From assembly GCA_022453515.1 (NCBI GenBank), contig JAJNNY010000006.1:682001-746000 (forward strand): a stretch of 64,000 bases of DNA, written 5' to 3'. Positions 1 to 9,442 of the stretch are shown in pieces. A model generated the notes under the pieces. That model made no database searches. It was not told where the DNA came from and was given only the letters and a program-made list of their open reading frames with translations. Made by a program: the position numbers and the translations under genes. Origin of the DNA: Astrocystis sublimbata (Eukaryota > Ascomycota > Sordariomycetes > Xylariales > Xylariaceae). Every line of letters starts with the position of its first letter. Position 1 is the stretch's first letter.

Positions 1-338
1 TCGTCATACAGTAGAGCATGTAATAGACACCTGCAGCCAAGACCACCTGGCACCCAGGCACCCAGGGCCAGGAACCCATAGGCTATGACGAATATACCTA
101 GTAAGTGCACCATGAGATCCATGCAATTCGTGGAACCTTAGTGTATGCATTTAACCAGAACTCAACTACGTCACCGGGGGGTGGACCGTAAAAGCTTAAG
201 GTATCAAAAGCCACCAACGCTAGGTACAGCTAGGTACAGCGTCCAGGACGGGTGACGGCCCCGCGGTCTTGGTCGCATTTGGTCGACTTTGCACAAGCAC
301 ATTTGCCGCTCGGGTTCATCAGCGAATTCGCCTTCGCC
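1..338. other. Upstream region of the BCS1-like gene
   Basis: No gene is visible. The stretch holds a CCCAGG-rich segment at about 45-75 that resembles part of the GC-rich block near 19.3 kb. A ten-base unit (taggtacagc) is repeated twice in tandem at 221-240. The BCS1 promoter should lie here; no clear TATA box is seen. Confidence 0.5.
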
Positions 339-1709
339 ATGACGGAGCCGACGCGATCAGCGGCTGGGGCTGGGTCTCTGATTGATATCAATGGCCTTCT
401 GGAAAACCCGGTATTCGCCGGCGGGTTCGGCCTCGCCTCGCTGGGCGCAATCTTGGCCTTTGCGCGGCGTGGCGCTCTCAGCGCGGCCGGCCTGATGAGG
501 CGACGCCTGCTGGTCAACGTCGAGATCAGCAGGACGGACCCGTCCTATCCCTGGCTGCTGGCCTGGCTGTCCGAGCCCCGGCCCCAGACCTCGTTCCTGG
601 CCAAGCGCCTCACCCGCATCAACAAGCTGTCCGTCACCACGTCGACGAGCACCACCCCCAACGGCCCAACAGAGGCCAGCTTCTTCCTGCAGCCCGGCTA
701 CGGACGCCACATCGTCAAGTACAAGCATGCCTACATCGCCGTCAGCCGAGAGAAGCAGTCCACCGCCAAGACCAACACCGGCGAGCCCCACGAGACCCTC
801 GAGCTGACCACCCTGTACGCGCATCGTCACATCTTCGAAGACGTCTTCACCGAGGCGCGCGGGCTTGCGCTGCAGGCGAACGAGGGCAAGACAGTCGTCT
901 ATTCCGTGAGGAACTTCGACTGGGTGCCTCTCGGCGTGCCGCGCAGGAAGCGCCCTCTGGCCAGCGTCATTCTGGACCAGGGCATAAAGGAAGGCATAGT
1001 AGATGATGCAAGAGACTTCTTAGCTCGTCGTCAGTGGTACGACGATCGCGGTATACCCTATCGCCGCGGTTACCTTCTCTATGGTCCTCCGGGAAGCGGA
1101 AAGAGCTCCTTCATCCAAGCTCTCGCCGGCGAGCTCGACTACAGTGTGGCCATGATAAACCTCAGCGAAATCGGCGTGACCGACGATAAGCTCGCCTTCC
1201 TCCTGACCAAGCTTCCAGAACGCTCTATCGTGTTGTTGGAGGATGCCGACTCTGCTTTTGTCAATCGGCGGAGGCGCGACGCTGACGGTTACAGTGGCGG
1301 AGCCGTGACCTTTTCCGGGCTCTTGAATGCCCTGGACGGCCTAGCTGCGGGCGAGGAGAGAATTGCTTTCCTGACTACGAATCACATCGAATTGCTTGAC
1401 CCTGCTCTCATCAGACCCGGGCGAGTTGACATGATGGTCCGCATTGGTGAAGCTACTCGATACCAGGCAGCCCAGATGTGGGAGAGATTCTACGGAGACG
1501 TCGACCCTGAGGGCATCGTCAGAGAACGATTCTTGTCGCGTTTAGACGAGCTAGGCTTGTTCCTCGAGCCTAGCGAGGGCGTCACGTCCGTCAGGACCAG
1601 CACCGCTGCAATCCAAGGTCTCTTCCTTTTCAACAAAAATGATCCCGAGGGTGCTATCAAAATGGCAGAAGGCCTCATTCCACCAAAGTTGGAAGCCGAG
1701 CCGAACTGA
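339..1709 (+). CDS. bcs1: BCS1-type mitochondrial AAA chaperone
   Basis: Intronless 456-residue protein of the BCS1 family, AAA ATPases of the inner mitochondrial membrane that translocate the folded Rieske protein during complex III assembly. A hydrophobic segment near the N terminus (about residues 18-35) precedes an Arg-rich stretch and the BCS1_N region. The AAA domain has Walker A (GPPGSGKSS), Walker B (VLLEDAD), an LDPALIRPGRVD segment and a C-terminal subdomain. The start at 339 has a good context (gccATGa) and gives the length usual for yeast Bcs1. An in-frame ATG at 252 would add 29 residues with no family support. Many fungi carry several BCS1 paralogs, so this may be a paralog rather than the complex III factor itself. 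The next gene is convergent. Confidence 0.88.
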   Translation: MTEPTRSAAGAGSLIDINGLLENPVFAGGFGLASLGAILAFARRGALSAAGLMRRRLLVNVEISRTDPSYPWLLAWLSEPRPQTSFLAKRLTRINKLSVTTSTSTTPNGPTEASFFLQPGYGRHIVKYKHAYIAVSREKQSTAKTNTGEPHETLELTTLYAHRHIFEDVFTEARGLALQANEGKTVVYSVRNFDWVPLGVPRRKRPLASVILDQGIKEGIVDDARDFLARRQWYDDRGIPYRRGYLLYGPPGSGKSSFIQALAGELDYSVAMINLSEIGVTDDKLAFLLTKLPERSIVLLEDADSAFVNRRRRDADGYSGGAVTFSGLLNALDGLAAGEERIAFLTTNHIELLDPALIRPGRVDMMVRIGEATRYQAAQMWERFYGDVDPEGIVRERFLSRLDELGLFLEPSEGVTSVRTSTAAIQGLFLFNKNDPEGAIKMAEGLIPPKLEAEPN

Positions 1710-2066
1710 AGATGTAAACCAACTGTACTACACCTGTATAACCGAGACACCCAGAGAGGAAATATAGAGGAAGTGTTGGACATGTGGACACTTTCAATAT
1801 CTGCTCAATAACGCGGAGCAACAGCAAGCGATTATTGAGACCTGGAGAGTATACATATCTACTTCGCCCGCAAACTCTCCCTCGCGTTTTCCCACGGCGA
1901 ATAGGAATCCTGCAGTTCCACTTGACTAAGATCAAAGTTAAGCAAGCCATGGACAGCCAGCGATTCGCTAGTTTCGATCGGTTCGGATCGATTCCCTGTA
2001 GCTTCCCATGTACAACACATCATTTACATAGACATGCCCGGAAGTTCGGTCAACCCTACCACGGCA
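1710..2066. other. Intergenic, convergent 3' ends
   Basis: Short region between the 3' ends of the BCS1-like gene and the DUF1996 gene. Nothing coding was recognised; it should hold both polyadenylation regions. Confidence 0.5.
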
Positions 2067-3729
2067 TCAGTAATTACTCATAATTATTTCGGAATGTGGC
2101 GAGAGGAACCTACAGCCTTCAACATCCTCGTCCACATTGTTTTGTACGCCACACTGATTAGCGGCAGCAAAAGTTTGCGTCTTGAGGGCGCGACAAGTGG
2201 CCCCGAAACAACTTGCGTCCATAGCGTTCTGGAGAGATTGACCTTCCCAGCCAAAAACATAGTCGCCACTGTAAGATAACGAAAGTCAGAGATGGCCAGG
2301 GGCCGTTCAGGCAGCAGGTTTCTGGCCCATCGATAAGTTTGAGTATTTGTGAATACTCACTGTTGGCCGTATCCGGTGCTGGAAAGACACAGTGTTAGTG
2401 AGCGAGGAATATCTCACAAGCTGGAACCAGGTCTCTTACTCGTCTCCTTGGCTTAATACAAATGGCTGCGAGCCGTCCTCGGGCCATAGTGACTTGTCAT
2501 TGAAGGGCGCCGTGTCCCAGATGACTTCAAACATCAGCTGTGGCAACTTAACAGGGTGCGTAGCCGGGCAGGGGCCATTATTCTCAAACGTTCCTGATGC
2601 TGGGTATGAGACGTGGCTCATGTGATCAGGGCTGTCGAGATTTGTCCCGTCCCAGCATCTACATTGTACCTAGCGTGTCAGCATTGCCTCGACAAGTACA
2701 TTCATTGCAGCTGTTGGGGCAACGAGTAAGAGACAAACCTGACTCACGTCGGAAATCGTATCGTTGTACGGATACCGCCGGGGCAGAACTTGGTGGGCAG
2801 CGCCACTGAGTCTACTGTTGGATCAGAGCAAGGGGCGAGATTGTCGCCGCCAAAATTCGCCGTGTTGAAGCATCGGAAGCAGATCGCGTTCCACTTTGTT
2901 ACGCCGCCGGCCTCTCGTTGCTCCTGGTGTCCGGCAAGCATACGGAAACCCTGGTAGATGTGAGAATTTTAAGGACATTGGCACAGGGCAAGGGACAAGA
3001 TTGAGTAGCACGAGCGACATACCGGCTTGAAGGCTGTGACCTTTGACCCGTCATACGGTGAGGTGTAGTATACCGTCATGCCTCCCCGTTCGCCGTCCAG
3101 GAACCGATTTGGCATCTGGCCCACTCGCTTGTACGTTCCATTGCGGGCTTTGAAGTACCTGTCAGGTGTAAGCGGCAGGACTCATCTGCTTGTTCGGCCT
3201 TGAAATAAGGCGCCATCCCAGCCTCTTACTAAGTCAATGTTAACAATCAAAGAGTCGAGAGTTATCTGGGGGATTTCGCTGTCGTCGCGACGCACCATGT
3301 TCGCAGTCCAATAATTACTCCTGTCTTCGGAAAATGTGCAACTCGTGCAGTTCGCAAGCTCAGAAACATCGGAACTTGCGATAGAGGCTGCGAACGCATT
3401 CTATGTCTAGTTCAGTCCTGTTCTGCTGCCGACGGTGTTGTGACAGTCGCTTACGCCTCCAATGACCTTTGATCTGTCCGTTAGTCACAGGCGTCAAGAT
3501 TCTAGTGTGTCATCCTCGTAGTTTACCTGGTGCACATGTGGTGAAGGGTTGACGTCTGGGTTCACGAGTCTGCCGAAAGTTGTCATCGCTGCTCAAGAGC
3601 GACTTAAGGCGCAGAAACTCACGGATCAAGGCGCTCTACAACGATTTGTGAGCATCCAAAGCGCAGAACAGCAACGGCGCTGACGCCTTGCGCAAAGAGC
3701 GCGAAGGCCGTAATGGCGTTCAATTGCAT
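2067..3729 (-). CDS. DUF1996 secreted protein, nine exons
   Basis: Spliced model on the minus strand: 3729-3623, 3569-3527, 3466-3455, 3400-3296, 3158-3023, 2950-2748, 2658-2440, 2378-2361, 2268-2067. It encodes about 348 residues. A signal peptide (MQLNAITAFALFAQGVSA) is followed by DUF1996 hallmarks: RLDPLVNP, PHVHQVIGGNAF, NYWTAN, YFKARNGTYKRV, GGMTVYY, CPGGIRTTIRFPTCWDG, NLDSPDHMSHVSYPASG and a C-terminal FGWEG segment. DUF1996 proteins are common secreted or wall-associated fungal proteins of unknown function. Two exons are micro-exons of 12 and 18 nucleotides; both fit the domain. The junction 3296/3158 does not keep frame with canonical splice sites (an AT or GC donor, or a one-base lesion, would be needed), so that boundary is uncertain. 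All other junctions are GT-AG and in phase. Confidence 0.82.
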
Positions 3730-4407
3730 TTTGAGAACTGAGATTACACGATACCACGGGCAGATGATAATGCGAGATCTGTTTACTTGAGATCCTGAGC
3801 TCAGGTTAGTCGTTTGCATCCTGGGGAGTGGCCTTCATATGTCGTTCAACCGACATGTTGCACTTGGCTCGCCAACATGGAAATACAATCTGCCGGGCGC
3901 CTGGCGCAATCGTCATGGCCAACGAGGACTCTTCGCTCACACCGGGAGAAATATCTCTGTATTCAACCGGAAATGACTAACCTCATGTATCCAATCAGAA
4001 CTTGGGAGCTGATTGTCCTTCTCTTAAAGAATAACGTCAGTCCCCCAACATGACGACATCAGGCATTTGAAGTGCTTGCCAGTGCTATCATCAAGCGCGG
4101 AGGTTGTTGTCACACTATGCGGATGGGTTTCTATCTACCTACGACCCAAAGCCCGTCCAAGAGTGTAACGACACAAGCTTTGCCTGCACCATCTTCATGA
4201 ATCTGACACGATCAAGTTGACTTCCTTACGACTAAGGGCTAGAGCGAAATTGGACAAGAAACCTCTCCCATGAGAATATCGCATTTGAAATCAGATTACC
4301 ATGTTAACAAGCAGGATACCAAACACAAGGTCTTGGGGGGCTACTCAGACAGATTCTCATAACCTCGCGACATCCTATAAAATACTCAACTGGCATCTTG
4401 CAGCACG
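3730..4407. other. Intergenic region
   Basis: Upstream region of the DUF1996 gene and downstream region of the phospholipase C gene. No coding pattern, repeat or RNA gene was recognised. Confidence 0.45.
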
Positions 4408-6162
4408 CTAGATGTCCTCAAACTCAAACTTGACCAAGAGTGAGCACGTCGTCTCATGTCCCTTTAAGTCCAGCAAGCGAATGAAGCACCAACCCGGGAT
4501 TACATAGAGTAATCTGACGGCCGTGACCGCGTAGATCGGATTTTCGGCGAAGCTGATATCATCCTTGATGAAGATACGTAGAAAGACCAGCTCATTGTCG
4601 TCATACTCCCATTCCAACTTGTCGTCCCAGATTGGGTCTTGCTGCGGGGGATTCTCACCTCTGTGGAGAAATTCCAGCTTATGCTGTTTATAATGCTTGG
4701 TTTTGCTCTTCTGGTGCTTGCCGTCGATATCGTCGGGGTGTACAAGAGAGCAAGTGACATAAGGCTTGATATCGTCGGCTTCTCGGTCCGGAGGCACCGG
4801 GACGTCGGAAGCTCCGGCCACGTGAAGGCGCAGCCGCTTTCGTCCACCGGTGTTCAGTCGCCCACTGCCACCCGCTCTCAGGGCGGCTGGTTTTAGCACA
4901 TATCCTTCTGTTCCGCTGAACATGGCCTCATTCAACTGCATGCTCCCACCGAACGTTTGCCAGTTCATTGCACAAATCTGAGCTCCGACTCCCCAGAAAC
5001 GAGCTTGCTTGAGGTTCTTGCTCGATATTCGGGTCCCTTTCGGATATACCCGCATAAGATGCACTGCATTGTGCCGCGCAATTCTCTCACTATTAGCAGG
5101 CAGTAGCGCCTGGAGGCCACTCTCGGAGACATTAACGAGGTGGTGGTGCGGTCCCTCATGCAAGGTGCTCTCGTACCAAGAGCTGTCCCTGGGCTTGACA
5201 GACTGTGCATAGACACCTAAAGCTGCAAGTTCAGGAATGATTCCACCCTTAGGCACGGTCCTTTTCCGTTCCTTGTAGGCTGCACGTCCCTGCTTCTCCT
5301 CTTCGTTTCCAGAGCTAGAGTCGTCGTCGGTGTCATCATCTTTATCTTCCTTCTCGTTCGGGAAGGGATACTCGACGATCAGCACTATCTTCGACCCCAG
5401 CTCGTCCAAGGTCACCTGCTCGTCTTCGTTTTCCTGCTCTCTATGGCCCTTCTCGCGAATTGCTTTGCTCAGCAATCTGTCGCCCCATATCTCTCTCATG
5501 ATCTCAACTAAGCGAGCCTGTCCATGTGGCTCGCAATGATTCTCAAGCGATAGCATGATGGGAGCAGCACGGTAACCCTGCACATCTACGGACTCGGCTG
5601 CTTCTTTGTCGACAACGTCGCGGATGGCCTCGCACACTGCGCGGAAGGGTATGTTGGACACAAGGGTATAGCCATGTGTGACTTTAGGCTCGTCTTTATT
5701 TTCGTTATTATCCCATGCGTCAATCTCAACACATCTCGCGCCTGTAAGCAAAGCCGACTCATAGGCCGCAGCCGAAGATCTCCCTCGCAGCTGATGCCCC
5801 AGGAGATAGGTATTGTGGCTGGAGCTGATGAAGTACTCGGGCAACGGGTGAGATCGATCGGTCAATGCGGCCGGGACTTGAATGTGTGGTTTCTCTACCA
5901 ATGCCTGTAGGTTGGGGCTCAAGGCGTCGGAATCTAGACCAGCGTCTTGCTCAGACACAACATGGTTATGCACCAGAAATGACTTCAGCGCACGGCTGAT
6001 CCTCAGCTGATGTTGTGTGATTTCAGTCTTCCTGGCGCTGTGGCCGCCGCCAGCGACGGAGAAGTCGTCAATCTCCTCACCTATGTCCTCGTCATACTTC
6101 CCCCTCACAGCTCTTGAGAAAGTCTGAAGCTTAGCTAAGCCGGTAGTGATAGCGTGAGCCAT
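4408..6162 (-). CDS. Phosphoinositide-specific phospholipase C
   Basis: Intronless protein of 584 residues from the ATG at 6162 (601 from the ATG at 6213). It hydrolyses phosphatidylinositol 4,5-bisphosphate to IP3 and diacylglycerol. The X box starts near residue 110 with ISSSHNTYLLGHQL (first catalytic His and the Ca-binding Asn) and CVEIDAWD, then THGYTL (second His). An acidic linker (EDKDDDTDDDSSSGNEEE) separates it from the Y box (ELAALGVYAQ...HLMRVYPKG...GGSMQLNEAMFSGTEGYVLKPA). A C2 domain follows (KPYVTCSLVHPDD...WDDKLEWEY). No EF-hand or PH domain is evident, as in the short fungal PLCs. The start at 6162 begins a better-conserved N terminus (MAHAITTGLAKLQTF); the upstream ATG is possible. 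Confidence 0.9.
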   Translation of the reverse strand: MAHAITTGLAKLQTFSRAVRGKYDEDIGEEIDDFSVAGGGHSARKTEITQHQLRISRALKSFLVHNHVVSEQDAGLDSDALSPNLQALVEKPHIQVPAALTDRSHPLPEYFISSSHNTYLLGHQLRGRSSAAAYESALLTGARCVEIDAWDNNENKDEPKVTHGYTLVSNIPFRAVCEAIRDVVDKEAAESVDVQGYRAAPIMLSLENHCEPHGQARLVEIMREIWGDRLLSKAIREKGHREQENEDEQVTLDELGSKIVLIVEYPFPNEKEDKDDDTDDDSSSGNEEEKQGRAAYKERKRTVPKGGIIPELAALGVYAQSVKPRDSSWYESTLHEGPHHHLVNVSESGLQALLPANSERIARHNAVHLMRVYPKGTRISSKNLKQARFWGVGAQICAMNWQTFGGSMQLNEAMFSGTEGYVLKPAALRAGGSGRLNTGGRKRLRLHVAGASDVPVPPDREADDIKPYVTCSLVHPDDIDGKHQKSKTKHYKQHKLEFLHRGENPPQQDPIWDDKLEWEYDDNELVFLRIFIKDDISFAENPIYAVTAVRLLYVIPGWCFIRLLDLKGHETTCSLLVKFEFEDI

Positions 6163-6542
6163 TGTCAGATTGACCAAATCGGGGCGGCTGCTGTATAAAG
6201 AGAAGGAGTGCACAGAGAGACTTAATTATTTAAGAAAACATCTCTATGAAAACTCAAGTCAGCATCTAGATGCAAACCGTCGGCAATATTAAGTACCTGA
6301 CGGTGAGGGGGCCCGATCAAAAGGGCCCAACTCAGCCATGATGAGCAAGCTCTTGGCTGACAGTAAACGCCATTTCCCATCCCTAAACAGAATCGCCAGA
6401 GCCGCTATAACCGGACCATCACGTGCTAGGACTTGTAAGTGGATCACATGTATGTCCACATGGCCCTGAACAGTACTTAGGCTTCGTCGCTTGCGGTTTG
6501 CATCACCATTACAGCTCATGCCGGGTTCCGAAGATACAACTA
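6163..6542. other. Intergenic region, PLC promoter
   Basis: Separates the 5' end of the phospholipase C gene from the 3' end of the SDR gene. The antisense open frame here shows no family features. Confidence 0.4.
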
Positions 6543-7663
6543 TTAGATCTTCAATTGAATTGTCAACTTGTTCTCCTTTACTATGTCATCCTTCATGCCC
6601 ACGAGCTCAGGCAAGTCCCATGTGACGTTGACATATCGACCACCAAGCCAACCCCGTCTTTCTTTTGTCAGATAGACAACCGAATCGCCAGCCAGCTCAG
6701 GTGTCTCGACAAAGACTGCAATCGACTGTCAGCATGCACCCCATTTCGAAAAACACCACACCATGTGGCAATGGCGGTTCCAGACTTACTGTGTGCCAAA
6801 TCCTTAGAGACCGCGCTATCGGGTCCGTTTGTCATGTCCGTCAGCACATTTCCCGGGTGTATACTAAACGCAATGATTCCCTTGTCGCTGTAGTCGGCGT
6901 CGAGGAACTCGGTGAGTCTCAGCACTGCCAGCTTCGAGGTCTGGTACGCGCTGAGGCCGGGCGAGCGGCAGTGCGCACCCACACTGCTAACAGTGACAAA
7001 AGTCTTCAATCCGTCGGATTCAAGCATCAGAGGAACAAGCGCGCGCATCACAAGATAAGGTCCCTCTGTCAAGGGAGACGGGTTAGAATCCATCGGATGT
7101 TTGCCAGATCGGGGATTTCAAGTCTCCAAACGACTTACTGAAGTTGACAACCATCGTGGCCCACCACACTTCTGGGTCTGTCTCCGCTAGACGACCAAGT
7201 CCCGACAGGGAACCCGCGTTATTGACCACGATGTCGATGCGACCAAACGCCGTCTTGATATCATGTGCTGCCGCGTCGACACTGTCCTGGCTTGTCACGT
7301 CAAGCTTCAGTTCGAGGACCTTCGGCTCTGGCTTTCCCACACTGGCCGCAGCCGCCCTTATCGCCTGAGCAGTCTCGCCGAGAGCTGATCTTGCACCTAT
7401 GGCGATCATGGATGCTCCTGCTTTTGCATATGAGAGGCTAATGCTCTTGCCTATTCCTCTCGTAGCCCCGCTGATGAAAACCGCTTTTCCAGTCAAGTCG
7501 GCCTTAGCCGGGTCGATTTCAGGGTAAGTGTCATCATGAATAACCGAGGTTGTATCGTAGTCTCCTGCAGGGTGCTTAGCATATCTACAATCAAGGCGAG
7601 GAGTGTAAAATTCCAAGTACCTGGACCTTCAATTGGGTTGAAACTTCCTCGTGGCGGTGGCAT
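6543..7663 (-). CDS. Short-chain dehydrogenase/reductase
   Basis: Four-exon model: 7663-7621, 7564-7139, 7065-6790, 6715-6543, giving 305 residues. All introns (56, 73, 74 bases) are GT-AG and in phase; intron 1 has a TGCTAAG branch site just before CCCTGCAG. Rossmann fold: SGATRGIG (residues 46-53), VVNNAG near 135, then the catalytic Ser183/184, Tyr197 and Lys201 (YQTSK). The C terminus (FVETPELAGDSVVYLTKER...GGRYVNVTWDLPEL) matches a large fungal SDR subgroup. Its NAD(P)H substrate cannot be read from sequence. It lies 5 kb from a terpene synthase and next to a remnant of another SDR, so a role in terpene tailoring is possible but only inferred. Confidence 0.87.
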
Positions 7664-8276
7664 CTTGGGGCTGAAGCAGTGGTTTCGATGCCTTGAAAGG
7701 TAACTGGGATTACAACAAAGACAGGTATTCAAATTAACGATATGGCGATGCTTGAACCTTCTAAGCCCCATGGCCGGTCCTCATGGATTATATACTCTCA
7801 TATTGAGATTCCCACTCAAGATCGTCATAGCATGCAAGACACTATGCAGCGTCATTACAACATCGTGTCACTGTGGATCCAGAGGCTTAAATCTTATCTA
7901 ACCATGTTCACACCCTGGTCTTGACTTGAGGTTAACAGACGGCCTATTCCGAATATTGCGATAACTCATTGCTGATTGCAGTAAGAATATGTTTATCGCC
8001 GATGGTGCAAAGACGTAAAGTCCGAACTGCATTTTCGCCGACTTGGCGCCATCGTTAGTGTCCTAGCAGCAACGGACTTAACGGAAAGTTTCATCTAAAT
8101 GAAGACTAGTCTCAAACCCAGAGCTTGTACAGCTGAGTGATTAACGCCTCTTAAGTAACGAGGAATGGTTCGACATCACTTAGCTTTGTAATCCGGGCTG
8201 CATCGATCTTACGAGTAAGCAGAAATTAACAACACAAGGTGATCGCAGGCGGGAAAAAGAACGCTAGTACAATTGT
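7664..8276. other. Intergenic region, SDR promoter
   Basis: Fairly AT-rich stretch upstream of the minus-strand SDR. No exons of the following SDR remnant could be found here, although that is where its missing N-terminal part should be. Confidence 0.4.
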
Positions 8277-8645
8277 TTGATGATATATGAACTACAAAGT
8301 CGGATGAACCGTGTTCCAGGAACTATGGCAACAGGTTTTCAGCCTCAGGCCTCCTGGTTTATTCGTGTCTTGCTTTTCAAGGTCATATATCCCATCATCG
8401 CGTTCTTCACGTCCAAGACGATTACTTCGCAGCAAGACAAATCCGCGACCCAGCTGGTGAACGCTGCATCCGGCTCGGAGTCTGCGCCCAGAGCGCCTTT
8501 CGCAAGCGGTTACTATCTTGACGATGAACCCTTTACGCCCTGTGCGGAGTCTCAGGTTGTCGGAAAGAGACAACTGGTGTGGAAGGAAAGCGTGAAGCTC
8601 GCTCGTGTTAAAAGAGAGGAGACAGTCTTGAGTGATTGGACATAG
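8277..8645 (+). pseudogene. C-terminal remnant of a second SDR
   Basis: Open frame of 122 residues that reads like only the last third of a fungal NAD(P)-binding SDR: a hydrophobic helix (WFIRVLLFKVIYPIIAFFTS), then TSQQDKSATQLVNAAS, SGYYLDDEPFTPC and the closing LVWKESVKLARV...TVLSDWT, a segment often found at the end of SDRs related to retinol dehydrogenases. There is no Rossmann GxxxGxG or YxxxK part in the 600 bases upstream in any frame. It could be a truncated relic or, less likely, a short expressed protein. The family assignment rests on remembered C-terminal patterns and is moderate. Confidence 0.45.
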
Positions 8646-9442
8646 AAACTCGGCGAGCTCGAACATCTGCTGCATCCCAAGATTGTCACAAACAAGAGAA
8701 AGGGAGGAACCTATATCTAGACAAACTGGCCCCGTGGATTCGTATATAAGATCCGAGCTTTCAAGATTGACTGAGTATCTCGTCCGAGCCTCACACTAAG
8801 AGGACATATGGGAAGCTAAGTTTAGTCGGTAATCATGTCATAACATGGTCACTAAACAACGCAGAAGTCGACGCATCGTTATGTGAGTAGAATGGTTGAC
8901 CCCCGCTCGTTTGGCGCTATACGTCGCCTATCGCCCCTCTCAACCGTTGTCCGCTGCTAGCTATTTTGCCTCGGCGTTTCAGGAAAACATTTGTTTTGGC
9001 CACACTCATTTCACCAGTTAATTCTTGAACATGAAGAATCTCAAAAAAGGTATAAAAGCTTCAAGTTCCTAACTTATGGCGAGGGCCTAGTTGGTTGGCT
9101 GATGGTAAGCGTCGTAGATGAGGTAGAAATCAGAATGTTGAACTTAACTAGGGGGACCCTTGAAAGATCGAAGAGCACTGTCTACCGACTGTGCATCTTG
9201 TTGTCCACCTCACAGCACTGACAGCACATGCGGACCTTTGCACAGTAAACAGACAGTGCTAGATACTTGAGCTAATTGCCTATTTCTCGGGAGCCAACGT
9301 GTCTGTCAACGAGTTGTTCGCCCAAGCCAAGCGTTCCATCAAAAGGCCATCACCACGATACTCGCTTGAACAGTCTCAAATTTCCAAATAACTACCTAGC
9401 TAGGGACACGATTGCCACGCTCTGTGAGCTCCCGCCGCAATC
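8646..9442. other. Intergenic region
   Basis: No gene is recognised. It holds the probable promoter of the following gene. The open frame at 8991-9221 has no domain or compositional support. Confidence 0.4.

Noticed and set aside
357..830. 157-codon frame antisense to the BCS1-like gene
   Set aside because: Shadow of the GC-rich coding strand; Gly/Val-rich with no motif.
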